Source of the DNA: JAOTZA01 sp965224065
Lineage (GTDB): Bacteria > Acidobacteriota > Thermoanaerobaculia > Multivoradales > JAHEKO01
NCBI GenBank assembly: GCA_965224065.1
Contig: CBDCYF010000005.1
Location: 1 to 64,000 of the forward strand
Direction: 5' to 3'
Length of the DNA: 64,000 bases
The position numbers and the translations under genes were made by a program. A model generated the notes under the pieces. That model saw nothing but the letters and a program-made list of their open reading frames with translations, did no database searches and was not told where the DNA came from. Below, piece after piece: positions 19,044 to 29,300 of this stretch (its first letter is position 1; the number at the start of each line of letters is the position of its first letter).

Positions 19044-20153
19044 ATGACGAGCCGGTTGGTCAGCAGCGCGTTGTTGGCGGCCGCGCTGGTGGCGTTGGGC
19101 TATTCGGTGGCGCGGGGTTGGCGCGCCGGTGGCGCCCTGGCGGCGGCCGGTCCCGAGCCGGCGCAAATCGTCGCCGCGCGGGCCGATCTGACCGCGGGCG
19201 AGGAGGCGACCATCGAGCTCTTCGAGCGGGCCTCTCCGTCGGTCTGTTACATCACCTCGATCACGTTTCGCCGCGCGCCCTTCAGCCTGCGAGCCGATGC
19301 GATTCCCAGCGGCACCGGGTCGGGATTCCTATGGGACGACAAGGGCCACGTGGTCACCAACTTTCATGTGATTCGAGGCGCGAGTGCCGCCCAAGTGACG
19401 CTCTATGACCAATCCACCTGGGATGCCGAGCTGGTCGGCGGTGCGCCCGAAAAGGACCTGGCGGTTTTGCGGATCGAGGCGCCGCGGGAGAGGCTGAGCC
19501 CCCTGGCGGTCGGGGTCTCCGAAGATCTGCGGGTGGGGCAGAGCGTCTATGCCATCGGCAATCCGTTCGGGCTCGATCACACGTTGACCACGGGGGTCAT
19601 CAGCGCCCTCGGCCGGGAGATCGAGTCGCTGACCGGGATGGCGATTCCCGGTGTCATTCAGACCGATGCGGCGATCAACCCCGGCAACTCCGGGGGTCCG
19701 CTGCTGGACAGCGCCGGTCGGTTGATCGGCGTCAACACGCAGATCCTCTCCACATCGGGAGCCTACGCCGGGATCGGCTTTGCGATCCCGGTGGACACCG
19801 TGCGCTGGGTGGTTCCCGAGCTCATCGACAAGGGCCGGATCGAGCGGCCGCTGCTAGGAGTAGACGGGGTTCCGGCGAGTCGGTTTCTGGAGGTGGAGGG
19901 CGTGCTGCTGACGCGCGTAGTGCCCCGTAGCGGCGCCGACCGGGCCGGTCTGCGGGCGACCCGGCGAGACTCGCGGGGGCGGGTCGAGATGGGCGACGTC
20001 ATCCTGGCGGTGGACGGCGCGCCGGTGCGGTCGGAAGACGATCTGGTCCTGGCCCTCGAGCGCCGCCGGCCCGGCGATACGGTCGGGCTCACCGTGCTGC
20101 GCGATGCCCGCGAGACCCGGATTGACGTGACGCTGGGCTCGCGCGGCCGCTGA
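19044..20153 (+). CDS. HtrA/DegP-type trypsin-like serine protease with one PDZ domain
   Basis: Start ATG 19044 opens a 369-residue protein with an N-terminal membrane anchor or signal segment (LVSSALLAAALVALGYSVA). The catalytic triad is complete: H108 in NFHVI, D138 in EKDLAVL, S216 in NPGNSGGPL. One PDZ domain follows (about residues 265-360), so it resembles DegS or single-PDZ HtrA proteins more than DegP. It should act in the periplasm in protein quality control or stress signalling. No anti-sigma factor gene is nearby. The open frame upstream of this ATG overlaps the repeat region and is unlikely to be translated. Confidence 0.92.
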   Translation: MTSRLVSSALLAAALVALGYSVARGWRAGGALAAAGPEPAQIVAARADLTAGEEATIELFERASPSVCYITSITFRRAPFSLRADAIPSGTGSGFLWDDKGHVVTNFHVIRGASAAQVTLYDQSTWDAELVGGAPEKDLAVLRIEAPRERLSPLAVGVSEDLRVGQSVYAIGNPFGLDHTLTTGVISALGREIESLTGMAIPGVIQTDAAINPGNSGGPLLDSAGRLIGVNTQILSTSGAYAGIGFAIPVDTVRWVVPELIDKGRIERPLLGVDGVPASRFLEVEGVLLTRVVPRSGADRAGLRATRRDSRGRVEMGDVILAVDGAPVRSEDDLVLALERRRPGDTVGLTVLRDARETRIDVTLGSRGR

Positions 20154-20157
20154 GCGC

Positions 20158-21243
20158 TCAGCCGCTTGCCGCCGGCACGGAGCCGGGGTTCGGGTCGTTT
20201 CCAGCGAGCAGACCGTTCGCTCGCAGGTATTCCAGAAGTACGCGACCGGCGATCGCGTGCCCGGTCTCGTTCCAGTGCGGGTCGGAGCCGCCATCGACGC
20301 GCTCGCCTCTCTGTCGCGCCGCTTCGAGCGCGCGGTCCAGGCCCGGCACGCAGTGGAGGCCGGGCACCTCGCAGATCCGCCCAAAGACATAGTCCTCATA
20401 GTGGGTGCGTTCCCGGGACGGCACTTGAAAGGCGACAAAGGAGCGTCCGCCGAGGCTCGCGTCGGCCACCAGATCCGCGACCACGCTCCGCATGGCTTCC
20501 AGGGCCCGCTCGAGATCGGGGTGCCCGGCCACCAGCTTGTCGTCTATCGGCGCGAAGCGTTTTTTGATGCTGGCCCTCGCCACCGCCAGGCGGCGAAACA
20601 ACACCGAGTGGACGGCCAGCGTTCCCAACAGCCCGTCCGGGTGCCGGAGCGCGACCGTACCGGCATCGAGATAGGGGCGCACCATGTGGTTGTTGTGTTC
20701 GCCGCTCTGTGCTTCCAGCCGAACGTCGCTGCCGATCAAATCGTTCGGGTGGAATTGCCATAGAACGACGTCGGGCTCGATCGAATCCAGATAGTGCCGC
20801 ACGACCAGAGCCTGTTGCAGCGTGGCGTAGCCGCCGGCGCCGTAGACAAACAGCTCGATGCCCGTGCCGTGATCGGCCAGATAGTCGTAGTAGGCCTTGC
20901 CGTCGGAGACCTGGTAGGCCTGGGTAAACGAATCGCCGACCACAAAGATCTTGGTCCGGGCGGTGTCCGGATCGCCCATCACCCGAAAACCGTTTGCGTC
21001 GGTCGAATAGACAATCTGTCCGTACCCGGCGGTCTCGTAGGTGAGATTCTGGCTCGGCGTGGGCACCCAGCCCCAGTCCGCATGGAATTGGATTTTGGAC
21101 GGCTGGGTCCGGTTGCGGATGAAGTAACCCGCGCGCAGGACGAGCTCGAGAGCCGCGGTGACCAGCAGGAGGGCGGCGAGGGGCAGGAGCCAGCGAGCCC
21201 AGCGGCCGATTCGACGCCCGCTTTTGCGCTGCCGGGCGGTCAT
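20158..21243 (-). CDS. Membrane-anchored SGNH/GDSL hydrolase-like protein
   Basis: The ATG at 21243 gives 361 residues, leaves 25 bases to the upstream GTPase gene, and has a GGGAG-like site. One membrane helix (RWLLPLAALLLVTAALELVL) is followed by an exported SGNH-like domain. The nucleophile block is VVGDSFTQAY (S105), and the C-terminal acid-base block is DPHWNETGH. Relatives include AlgX/AlgJ-like acetyltransferases and GDSL esterases acting on polysaccharides. It converges with the htrA-type gene, leaving only four bases between stops. Confidence 0.82.
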   Translation of the reverse strand: MTARQRKSGRRIGRWARWLLPLAALLLVTAALELVLRAGYFIRNRTQPSKIQFHADWGWVPTPSQNLTYETAGYGQIVYSTDANGFRVMGDPDTARTKIFVVGDSFTQAYQVSDGKAYYDYLADHGTGIELFVYGAGGYATLQQALVVRHYLDSIEPDVVLWQFHPNDLIGSDVRLEAQSGEHNNHMVRPYLDAGTVALRHPDGLLGTLAVHSVLFRRLAVARASIKKRFAPIDDKLVAGHPDLERALEAMRSVVADLVADASLGGRSFVAFQVPSRERTHYEDYVFGRICEVPGLHCVPGLDRALEAARQRGERVDGGSDPHWNETGHAIAGRVLLEYLRANGLLAGNDPNPGSVPAASG

Positions 21244-21268
21244 TTCTGGCGCGCTCCCGGCGCGGCCG

Positions 21269-22993
21269 TCAAAGCTGCTCGACTTGGGCGGCCAGGCCTT
21301 CGAGCCGGTCGCCACATTCGGTCAGCCGGCTTCCACTGGCGGTGAGCCGCTGGCGCTCGGCGCGAACAAACCGTGTGTAGGGCGACACGGCTTCCTGGAT
21401 CCGGCGGGTGCTGCGCTGGATCTCGTGATCGAACTGGGAGGTGAGGGTCTCCATCAGTTGCTGGCGCAACGTCTGGATCTTCTCGACCAATTCTTTCTTG
21501 GCTCGCCGCTTGCGGGTCGGCAGGACAAAGAAGCCCAGGACCGCCAGCGTGCCGGCCGCCAAGATGCCGGTAAAATCCGCCAGTTGGGTGGTCGCCATCA
21601 GAGTGATCACCGCCCCCAGGCTCAAGGCGCCGACCTCCATCAGGGCGGTCCCGGCGACCGCCGTTCGCACCGAGTCCGCCAGGCGGGCCGCTTCCCGCTG
21701 CTGGTCAAAGCTCTCGACGGCGTCGGCAGCCGCGCGGCCGACGGTGGCGAGGAGCTGCTCCCGGTCGTACTCGAAGCCGCCGAGATCGCCGACCCCGTGG
21801 ACGGCCCGCCGGTCCTCGATCCGGCGCGCGATGCCCTGCCACAGCTTGAGCTCCGATGCGATCATCCAGTCGACGATCTCGCCCACCTTGGTCTCGATCC
21901 GGCGCGGTGTGTCCGCGACGACCCGCCGGGTGAACTCGGCCTGAGTGCGCTCCTTGTTCATCAAGTCGACCGCCCGCGCCAGGCGAAAGGTGTCGTCGAA
22001 GAACTCGTGCCCGCGCTTCTCAAACGCCTGCAGTTCGCCGTCGACGTCGGAGAGACGGAACCGAAACTCGCGGCGCATGTCCTCCTCGTAGACACCGAGC
22101 TGGAGATCGACGGCTTCTAAGGTCTCGAAGTCGTCCTGCAGCAGATCGAGCATTCCCTGCACGGTGTCACCGTATTGACGAGCGAGTCGCAGGCCCACCC
22201 CCAGCGGGTTGGAGAGCTTGAGCCGGACCCGCTCATCGTCGTCGAGGGTGTGAACTAGATACCGCTCGAGGTCATAGAGCCGGCTTTCGGCGGCCAGCGC
22301 CGGATCGTCTCCGGCCAGCTTTGCCGCCAGGGCCTTTTGTGCGGAGACCGGAAAAATCTCGGGTGCAAAATCCAGCAGCGCGAGGGACTTCTCCCGGATG
22401 AACTCCTGGACCTGCCAGAGATCGTCGTCGCCGGCCAGAAAATCGATCTTGTTGAGCACCAGGACGAGTTTCTTGCCCCACTCGCGGATCGAGCTCATAA
22501 ACGCCCGCTCGCTTTCGCTGAACGGACGATCCGCCGAGGTCACAAAGAGCACCAGGTCGGAGCGCGGCACGAACTCCTGGGTGATGAGCTCGTGGTGTCG
22601 GTCGAGCGCGTTGGTGCCGGGGGTGTCCACGATCTCGACCTGGCGCAACAGTTCGACCGGCGCGGTGACATGGACGACCCCGGCGTCTCCGACCGAGCTC
22701 TCGGCGCTCGCTCCGTATCGAATGCGGTGGATCCGATTGGTGGTCGGTGTGACGCCTTTTTCCAGCAGGTCCTGGCCCAGGAGGGCGTTGATAAACGTGC
22801 TCTTGCCCGAGTTGAATTCGCCGACCACCACCAGCAGAAAGAGATGATCGAGCTGCGAGATGGAGCGCTCCAGGGTCTCGACGTCGGCCGCTTCGGCGGC
22901 GCTCTCGGCCAGCGTCACCTGCAGGGAGCGCAAGGCCTCCCTCTCGCGGCTCAGGAGAGCCTGCTGTTCCGGCGTCAGAAAGCTGTTGAGCAT
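21269..22993 (-). CDS. Bacterial dynamin-like GTPase
   Basis: The 574-residue protein from ATG 22993 has the G1 P-loop GEFNSGKST (58-66), a G2 threonine region (GVTPTTNRIHRI), G3 DTPGTN and G4 NKID. After a long helical stalk comes a pair of hydrophobic stretches (LSLGAVITLMATTQLADF and LAAGTLAVLGFFVL), as in bacterial dynamin-like proteins and mitofusins that insert into membranes. It likely remodels or protects the inner membrane. Upstream alternative starts would overlap the divergent Nudix gene, so I rejected them. It is probably co-transcribed with the SGNH gene. Bacterial dynamins are sometimes part of phage resistance, but nothing here shows that. Confidence 0.9.
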   Translation of the reverse strand: MLNSFLTPEQQALLSREREALRSLQVTLAESAAEAADVETLERSISQLDHLFLLVVVGEFNSGKSTFINALLGQDLLEKGVTPTTNRIHRIRYGASAESSVGDAGVVHVTAPVELLRQVEIVDTPGTNALDRHHELITQEFVPRSDLVLFVTSADRPFSESERAFMSSIREWGKKLVLVLNKIDFLAGDDDLWQVQEFIREKSLALLDFAPEIFPVSAQKALAAKLAGDDPALAAESRLYDLERYLVHTLDDDERVRLKLSNPLGVGLRLARQYGDTVQGMLDLLQDDFETLEAVDLQLGVYEEDMRREFRFRLSDVDGELQAFEKRGHEFFDDTFRLARAVDLMNKERTQAEFTRRVVADTPRRIETKVGEIVDWMIASELKLWQGIARRIEDRRAVHGVGDLGGFEYDREQLLATVGRAAADAVESFDQQREAARLADSVRTAVAGTALMEVGALSLGAVITLMATTQLADFTGILAAGTLAVLGFFVLPTRKRRAKKELVEKIQTLRQQLMETLTSQFDHEIQRSTRRIQEAVSPYTRFVRAERQRLTASGSRLTECGDRLEGLAAQVEQL

Positions 22994-23069
22994 CGAAAAG
23001 AGACGGCGCCGAAACGCGCATTTCGCGGGGGGCCGCTCGAGCGCCAGCGCCGGATCGTGGGCGAAAAGA

Positions 23070-23075
23070 TAGCAT
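23070..23075 (+). promoter_or_regulatory. -10-like box TAGCAT for the Nudix gene
   Basis: TAGCAT ends seven bases before ATG 23083 and overlaps the alternative ATG 23074, which favours 23083 as the real start. Confidence 0.45.
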
Positions 23076-23082
23076 GGGGCCA

Positions 23083-23655
23083 ATGACGCAAGGCCGTCGG
23101 TCGGAGTGGGCGCAAGCCGAGATACTGAGCAGCCGTCCGGTGTTCCAGGGCGTCGCGGTGGATCTGCGGGTCGATCGAGTCCGGCTTCCCAATGGGCACG
23201 AGTCCGATCTCGAGGTGATCGCGCATCCGGGCGCGGCGGTGGTCTTGCCGCTGTCGGACACGGGCGAGGTCGTGTTCCTGCGCCAGTACCGCCACGCCAC
23301 CGGCGGGTGGCTGATCGAGCTGCCGGCCGGCAAGCTAGCTCCCGGGGAGGAGCCGATCGTGTGCGCCGCCCGCGAACTGGAGGAGGAGACCGGGCTCCGG
23401 CCCGGCCGGCTCGATCCGCTGGGCTGGATGTGGACCACGCCCGGGTTTACCGACGAGCGAATGTGGATGTTTGTCGCTCGCGACCTGGCTCCGGGGCGGC
23501 AGAATCTCGAAGGCGAAGAAGCCCTCGAAGTGATCTCGATCCCGCTCTCGGAGGCGCTCGACCGGGCCGAGCGAGGCGAGATTCACGACGGCAAGACGCT
23601 TTGCACCCTGCTGCTGGCGGAGAAGTGGCGGGCCCGGCCGGCTTACGAACCGTAG
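23083..23655 (+). CDS. Nudix hydrolase, ADP-ribose pyrophosphatase-like
   Basis: A 190-residue protein with a complete Nudix box at residues 83-105 (GKLAPGEE..., then RELEEETGL), matching Gx5Ex7REUxEExGU. The layout with an N-terminal beta domain, a Pro-rich WTTPGFTDE loop after the box and the total length fit the ADP-ribose/NudF-type group, which hydrolyses ADP-ribose and similar nucleotide sugars to AMP plus a sugar phosphate. ATG 23074 is possible, but the -10-like box overlaps it. The 3' end overlaps the convergent S1/P1 nuclease gene by 13 bases. Confidence 0.92.
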   Translation: MTQGRRSEWAQAEILSSRPVFQGVAVDLRVDRVRLPNGHESDLEVIAHPGAAVVLPLSDTGEVVFLRQYRHATGGWLIELPAGKLAPGEEPIVCAARELEEETGLRPGRLDPLGWMWTTPGFTDERMWMFVARDLAPGRQNLEGEEALEVISIPLSEALDRAERGEIHDGKTLCTLLLAEKWRARPAYEP

Positions 23656-24572
23656 ATCGAGTCGAGCAATCGCGCCAACCGGCGCCCAGCCTGATAGAGC
23701 CGCTTCTTGACCACACCGATGTGGTCGTGGGAGTAGCCGTACCCCAGATCGGGAAGACGGTTTTCGCGATCGGTGCGGTCGTAGATCTCGTAGAGGCGGT
23801 GGCGGTAATCGAACGACTCCCGCGCCCAACCGCGAGGACCGGAATCGCCGATCGCGACGGTGTCTCCGAGCTCGGCTTCGATGAAGTCCACCAGCTCGGT
23901 AAAGCTCAGCCCTTCCTTCTCGATCATCCCGCTGTCCCAGACCGAGTGCAGGTCGTGGTCCTCGTCGAACCAGTTGACCGCCACCTGATTGCCGCCCCGG
24001 TCGCCACGGCGGCCGACATGGAGCGGCTGGTGGATGTCGCCGACGAAATGCACCAGGAAGGCGAGTGCGGTCAGCTCCAGGGACCCTTCGCGTGGCTTGA
24101 CCGTGCGACAGGCGGCCGGACTTTCGGAGCCGCGCGGGGCGCGGCAGGCCAGGAGGTCCGAGAAGTTCTCGGCTTTTTTGGGGTCACCGGCCAGAACCGC
24201 GGTCAGGTACTCGATCGCCTCGACGACGTTGTCCGGGTCGAGGCTGGTCTCGGCCCGCGTCATGATCTCTTCCAGGCTGTTGTTCTCGTCGACCGAGACA
24301 TAGTGCCACCGGCTGGCGAACCCCCACGCTTCCTCCGAGTAGAGAAAATCCGGCCAAGCCGCAAGCATTGCCAGGGTCTTGCGACCGGTGATCTCGCGCA
24401 CCCGATCGCGTGCCTTCTCGGACAGGTGGTTCTCGGCGATCTGCGCGACCGCCCTGTGTCCCTTGGATCCCCAGGCGTGGCTCGGCGGCGGTGCGGCTGC
24501 GAGACAGAGCCCCAGCCCCAGCACCATGATGGTCAGCGTTCGCGGGCCGGTAAGCAAGGTCTTGCCTGTCAT
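23643..24572 (-). CDS. Secreted S1/P1-family zinc nuclease
   Basis: From ATG 24572 the product has a signal peptide ending PPSHA, so the mature protein starts with W34, whose amino group and main chain bind zinc in this family. The other zinc ligands appear in the usual order: GSKGHR (H39), AAWPDFL (Asp), SRWHYVSV (His), HFVGDIHQPLHVG (His/Asp/His) and GGNQVAVNWF. It should cleave single-stranded nucleic acids and 3'-nucleotides outside the cytoplasm, for phosphate or nucleoside supply. The OsmC gene lies seven bases upstream on the same strand, so they may be one transcript. Confidence 0.92.
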   Translation of the reverse strand: MTGKTLLTGPRTLTIMVLGLGLCLAAAPPPSHAWGSKGHRAVAQIAENHLSEKARDRVREITGRKTLAMLAAWPDFLYSEEAWGFASRWHYVSVDENNSLEEIMTRAETSLDPDNVVEAIEYLTAVLAGDPKKAENFSDLLACRAPRGSESPAACRTVKPREGSLELTALAFLVHFVGDIHQPLHVGRRGDRGGNQVAVNWFDEDHDLHSVWDSGMIEKEGLSFTELVDFIEAELGDTVAIGDSGPRGWARESFDYRHRLYEIYDRTDRENRLPDLGYGYSHDHIGVVKKRLYQAGRRLARLLDSIYGS

Positions 24573-24579
24573 TTGCCGA

Positions 24580-25023
24580 TCAGTCCGCGGCCGGCGCCTC
24601 GGCCAGACGGGCCGAAAGCGAGATCTCGACCCCGGCGAGCGCCTTCGAGACCGGACAGTTGGCTTTGGCGCCTTCGGCGTGCTCCAGAAACGTGTCGGCG
24701 TCGATGTCCGGAACGACGGCGTGGGTCTCGAGCTCGATGCGAGTGATCGAGAATCCTCCCTCGCCCTTCTCCAGATGTGCTTTGGCCGAGGTCTCGACAC
24801 TTTGGGGGTTGAAGCCCGCTCGACCGAGCCCGGCGGTCAGAGCCATCGAGAAGCAGCCGGCGTGGGCCGCCGCGATCAACTCCTCGGGATTGGTGCCGGG
24901 GTCTTCTTCAAAACGCGATCCAAAAGAGTACTTTCCTTCGTAGGCGCCGCTTTCGAGTCTCATCGAGCCGCCCCCGTCCTTGAGACTTCCCTCCCATCGG
25001 GCGTTTGCTGAGCGTACGGGCAT
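24580..25023 (-). CDS. OsmC/Ohr-family peroxiredoxin
   Basis: A 147-residue protein with the two family cysteines, C57 in HAGCFSMAL and C123 in KANCPVSKAL, plus the TNPEELIAAAHAGCF block. OsmC/Ohr proteins reduce organic hydroperoxides with these two cysteines, and this one looks like the OsmC branch. An AAGGAG site (25038-25033) lies nine bases before the ATG. The downstream S1/P1 gene starts after seven bases. Confidence 0.94.
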   Translation of the reverse strand: MPVRSANARWEGSLKDGGGSMRLESGAYEGKYSFGSRFEEDPGTNPEELIAAAHAGCFSMALTAGLGRAGFNPQSVETSAKAHLEKGEGGFSITRIELETHAVVPDIDADTFLEHAEGAKANCPVSKALAGVEISLSARLAEAPAAD

Positions 25024-25083
25024 GGTGCGAATCTCCTTGTTTGTGTCCGGTTGAGCGGACGCCGGTGAATGGTGCCGCCGAAG

Positions 25084-26115
25084 TTACTTGTTTTCAGCCG
25101 ATTCCTCGTAGATGGCCACGCGAGTCTGCCCCTCGTCGTCAACAAACCCGCGGTACATCCCGCTGGTATTGAAGACCATCGCCGGGTTGCCGTCGGAGTC
25201 GAGTGCGATGACACCGCCCCTCCCGCCGGCCCCGACCAGCACCTCGCCCACGACCTGGGCAGCGGCCACGCCGATCGAGACTCCCAGATACTCGACACGG
25301 GCGCAGATGTCGTGGGCAACGGCGTGGCGGATAAAAAACTCGCCGTGACCGGTGCCGGAGACCCCGCACTTGGAATCCGCGTAGGTGCCGGCGCCGATCA
25401 GGGGAGAGTCGCCGACGCGGCCGTGCTTTTTGTACGTCATGCCGCCGGTGGAGGTCCCGGCGGCCAGATGGCCGTGGCGGTCGAGAGCCACCGCACCCAC
25501 CGTGCCCATGACCCTGTCCTTCTGGGCTGCCTGCGGCTCGGGTGGAGTGGCCTTGTGGTGCTCCTTCTTGCGCCGCTTCTCGAGCGCCTGCCAGCGACGC
25601 TCGGTGTAGTAGTACTCGGCCGGCACCTGCTCCAGCCCGATGTCGGCGGCAAAGAGGTCGGCGCCCTCGCCCGCCAGAAGGACGTGCGCGGTTCGCTCCA
25701 TGACCGCTCGGGCCGCGGTGATCGGGTTTTTCAGGGTCGTCACGCCGGCCACCGCGCCCGCGCGCAGCGTGTGTCCCTCCATGATCGAGGCGTCGAGCTC
25801 GTTGCCGCCGGCGGCGGTGAAGACCGCTCCCTTACCGGCGTTGAAGAGCGGTGAATCCTCGAGCAGCCGGATCGTCGCTTCGACGGCGTCGAGGCTGGTG
25901 CCGCCGTTTTTCAGAATCCGATGGCCCACCAGAAGCGCTTCCTCGAGCTTGCCGCGGTACCGAGCTTCGAGCTCGGGCGACAGATCGGCTCGTTCGATGG
26001 TCCCGGCACCGCCGTGGATGACCATGGCGGTGGGCGAGTCGTCGTCCGCTCCCACGACGGTTGCCACCAGTATCAAGGCCGCCGCCAGCATGGATGCGCT
26101 CTTTTGACGCGTCAT
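25084..26115 (-). CDS. Exported isoaspartyl peptidase / type III L-asparaginase-like Ntn hydrolase
   Basis: The 343-residue precursor starts with a signal peptide (ASMLAAALILVATVVGA), then the family opening MVIHGGAGTI. The self-cleavage site is G204/T205 (VMGTVGAVALD), which would make the T205 N-terminal nucleophile; GDSPLIGAGTYAD and GTGHGEFFIR are the other signature blocks. These enzymes remove beta-aspartyl dipeptides and some hydrolyse L-asparagine. A signal peptide is less common than the cytoplasmic form and suggests use of external peptides or repair of envelope proteins. Confidence 0.92.
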   Translation of the reverse strand: MTRQKSASMLAAALILVATVVGADDDSPTAMVIHGGAGTIERADLSPELEARYRGKLEEALLVGHRILKNGGTSLDAVEATIRLLEDSPLFNAGKGAVFTAAGGNELDASIMEGHTLRAGAVAGVTTLKNPITAARAVMERTAHVLLAGEGADLFAADIGLEQVPAEYYYTERRWQALEKRRKKEHHKATPPEPQAAQKDRVMGTVGAVALDRHGHLAAGTSTGGMTYKKHGRVGDSPLIGAGTYADSKCGVSGTGHGEFFIRHAVAHDICARVEYLGVSIGVAAAQVVGEVLVGAGGRGGVIALDSDGNPAMVFNTSGMYRGFVDDEGQTRVAIYEESAENK

Positions 26116-26183
26116 CGGGCCGGTATCTAATCACATACGGTTGCATGAGCGAGCCGCGCTCTGTGTCGGCCCGAATCGGGAAA

Positions 26184-26310
26184 CGGCCGGCACAGGTCCG
26201 GCCGCTTCAGGACGACGGTGACCGATCGGCCGGCAGAGGCGCCCGGCGTTTCAAACACCGCGTCGTGCGTCCGCACGCGTCCTTGAAGCGGCCGGCGTCC
26301 CTGCCGGCCG
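26184..26310. repeat. Cluster of three REP-like units
   Basis: Units at 26184-26209, 26227-26253 (both in the reverse sense, the second degenerate) and 26284-26310 (forward, full length) fill about half of the 260-base gap between the isoaspartyl peptidase and helicase genes. Each keeps the TGAAG/TTCA foot and the CGGCCGG palindrome. Confidence 0.82.
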
Positions 26311-26363
26311 TCGAGTTGTGGATGCCAGTCTCGCCGTCGAGCGACGCGCTCGTACCGCAACGC

Positions 26364-26369
26364 TATGAT
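26364..26369 (+). promoter_or_regulatory. -10-like box TATGAT for the helicase-exonuclease gene
   Basis: TATGAT ends six bases before ATG 26376, so the mRNA probably starts at or next to the AUG. No Shine-Dalgarno is present. Confidence 0.6.
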
Positions 26370-26375
26370 GGCTCG

Positions 26376-29300
26376 ATGCCCGTGACCGACCGAGCGGCCG
26401 ACGTCGTCGAGGGGCTGGAAGCGGACGAGCGTTTCTCGCCGCAGCTCGTCGAGACGATCTACCTGCCGCCGACACCCGAGCGTTTTGGCGAGCTGGATCC
26501 GCCGCTCCCGGGGGCGTTGGAGCGGTCCCTGGCGGCGGTCGGCGCAACGAGGCTTTGGAGCCACCAGACTGAGGGGCTTGCGGCGCTCCGCCGCGGGGAG
26601 AACGTGCTCATCACGACGCCGACGGCGAGCGGCAAGTCGCTGGTGTTTCAACTGCCGGTTCTCGAGGAGGCCCTGGCCGGTGGCGGCGGGCGGGCGCTGT
26701 TTCTGTACCCGCTCAAGGCCCTTGGGCGCGACCAGATGGGCAAGCTCGAGATGCTGGCGAGCACGGCCGGAATCGACCCGGAGGGTGCGTCCGGGGGGAT
26801 GCCGTTTGTAGCGGTCTATGACGGAGACACCAAGCCAAAACGTCGGGCCGAGATCAAACGGAGATTCCCGAGGATTATCGTTTCGAATCCGGACATGCTC
26901 CACGCCGGGATCCTGTCTTCGTGGCAGGGATGGTCGCCGTTCTTGCGCGAGCTGCGCTGGATCGTGCTCGACGAGCTCCACACCTATCGCGGCATTTTTG
27001 GCAGCCACTTTCATCATGTCCTCCAGCGGCTGACGCGTCTGTGCCGGGCCGAGGGCGCAGACCCGGTGCTGGTGGCTTCCTCGGCCACCGCGGTCAACGC
27101 CGGTGAGTTTGCCGCTCGCCTGGCGGGGAGGGACTTTCACTGGGTGCGCGAGACCGGTTCGCCCCAGCAGGGGCGCCACTTTCTCCTCTTCCGGCCGGCG
27201 GCGAGCCCCTACACGCTGTCGCTTCATCTGCTGGTCGAGTTGCTGCAAAAGGGTCTCAAGACGATCGTCTTCACCAAGGCGAGACGGATCACCGAGCTGC
27301 TGTACTCTTGGCTGCGTCAGCAGGAGCCGACGCTGGCGTCCAAGGTCGCCAGCTACCGCTCCGGGTTTTTGCCCGAGGAGCGACGGAAGATCGAGCGGGA
27401 TCTTTTTGACGGCCGGCTCAACGGCGTGATCTCGACCTCGGCCCTGGAGATGGGGATCGACGTCGGCGGCCTCGACGCGTGCATCCTGGTGGGGTTCCCC
27501 GGCAGTGTCATGGCGACCTGGCAGCGCTCCGGAAGGGTGGGGCGGGCGGGGCGTGAGTCGATCACCGCCCTGGTGGCGCTCCCCGACGCGCTCGATCAGT
27601 ATTTGCTCGAGCATCCGCTCGAGCTGATCGAGCGGCCGTACGAGAGTTTGATCGTGGATCCCTCCAACGAGCCGGTGGCCAAGGCCCATCTGGTTTGCGC
27701 GGCGGCCGAGCTGCCGCTCCACCGCGATCGTGACTCGGGCTACCTCGAGCCCCACGCGCCGTTGGTCGGAGACCTCTTGCGGGCTCATACTCTGGTCGAG
27801 TCGGCGGAGACCGGTGAGATCGGGACCCGGCGCAAACGGCCCCAGCGGGAGATCGGGCTGCGCGGAGCGGGGGAGACGACGACGATTCTTGACACGACAT
27901 CCGGCCGGCTGATCGGCACGGTCGACGGCTCCCGGGCGCTACGCGAGTGCCATCCCGGCGCGATCTATCTGCACGCGGGAAACCAGCATCTGGTTCGCGA
28001 GCTGGATCTGGAGGCCGGCAAGGCTCACGCCGAGCCGGTGACGGTGGATTACTACACCATGCCGCTCACGCAAAAAGAAACCGAAGTCCTGGAGGTACTC
28101 GCGGAGAGTCGTGTCGAAAACCTGGAGGCCTTTCTGGGCCGGCTGCGGGTGACCGAGAAGGTCGTCGGCTACGAGCGGCGGCGGCTGCGCTCGCAGGAGG
28201 CCATCGACCAGCACGAGCTGGATCTGCCGCCGGTGCGTTTCGAGACGGTCGGACTCTGGTGGGCGGCCCCACGCCCGCTGGAGGATGAGCTGCGCGACGG
28301 GGGAGCCCATTTTATGGGCGCGCTCCATGCCGCCGAGCACGCCACGATCTCGCTGTTGCCGCTTCACACTCTGTGCGACCGTGGGGACGTGGGGGGAATC
28401 TCGATTCCGCTTCATCCGCAGCTTCAGTGCGGCGCCGTGTTTATCTACGACGGCCATCCCGGTGGCGTCGGGATCTCGGCGCGCGCCTTTGAGGACCTTC
28501 CGGCGCTGTTGGGGCGGGTGTGCGAGCTGCTCGAGCGCTGCGATTGCGAAGCGGGCTGTCCGTCCTGTGTCCAGTCGCCAAAATGCGGCAACGGCAACCG
28601 GCCGCTCGACAAGGACGGGGCTTTGCGTCTTCTCCGCATTCTGCTCGGCAAGGAGACGGTGGCCGGCGCCGCGGCGGGGAAGACTCGTATCGCGCTGGGC
28701 GCTGCGACAGGAGAGCAGGCCATGGACGGCTGGACCGAGCCGATGAACGGACGCGCGGCGCAACCGGGGCCTGGGGCGGGAGCTGCCGTTTCGACCGGGC
28801 GTCGCAAGGGTTCGCGAGCGGTCTCGGGGCCGGTTTCACCCCTAGAAGAACCCGAGGAGCCCCTGCCACCGCCCCCGATTCCGGTGCCGGAATATCCCCG
28901 GCGCACGCTTCTCTTCGATCTCGAGACCCAGCGTTCGGCCGAGGACGTCGGTAGCTGGCGCAACGCCCACCGAATGCTCGTCTCGGTCGGGGTCGCCTGC
29001 CATCTCCAGGACGGAGAAATCCGAGTGTTTCGAGAGCCGGAGGTCGCCGATCTTGTGGCGTGGCTCGACAGCGCCGATGCGGTGATCGGGTTCAACAGCC
29101 GCCGTTTCGACTACCGAGTTCTAGAGGGCTACACCGGGATCGACTACGAGCGTCGGTGGCCGACGCTCGACTTGCTGGACGACATCCACCGGCGGCTGGG
29201 GTTTCGACTCAGTCTGGCGCATCTGGCCGACGCCACCCTCGGGGTCGAGAAGACCGCTGACGGGCTCCAGAGCCTCGAGTGGGTTCGGGCGGGCCAGCTC

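Noticed and set aside
18797..19045. Extended N-terminus of the copy-1 dehydrogenase
   Set aside because: It would translate REP repeats and overlap the htrA-type start; GTG 18796 begins a proper signal peptide.
21269..25023. Anti-phage island around the dynamin-like GTPase
   Set aside because: Neighbours are ordinary housekeeping genes (Nudix, nuclease S1/P1, OsmC, SGNH) with no defence partner or mobile-element border.
26184..26310. Possible CRISPR array
   Set aside because: Units alternate orientation, spacing is irregular, only three units occur and the same unit is dispersed elsewhere; this is REP-like.
26061..26375. Extended N-terminus of the helicase fusion
   Set aside because: The 105 extra residues are encoded by REP units and by the divergent gene's leader; ATG 26376 has a well-placed -10-like box.
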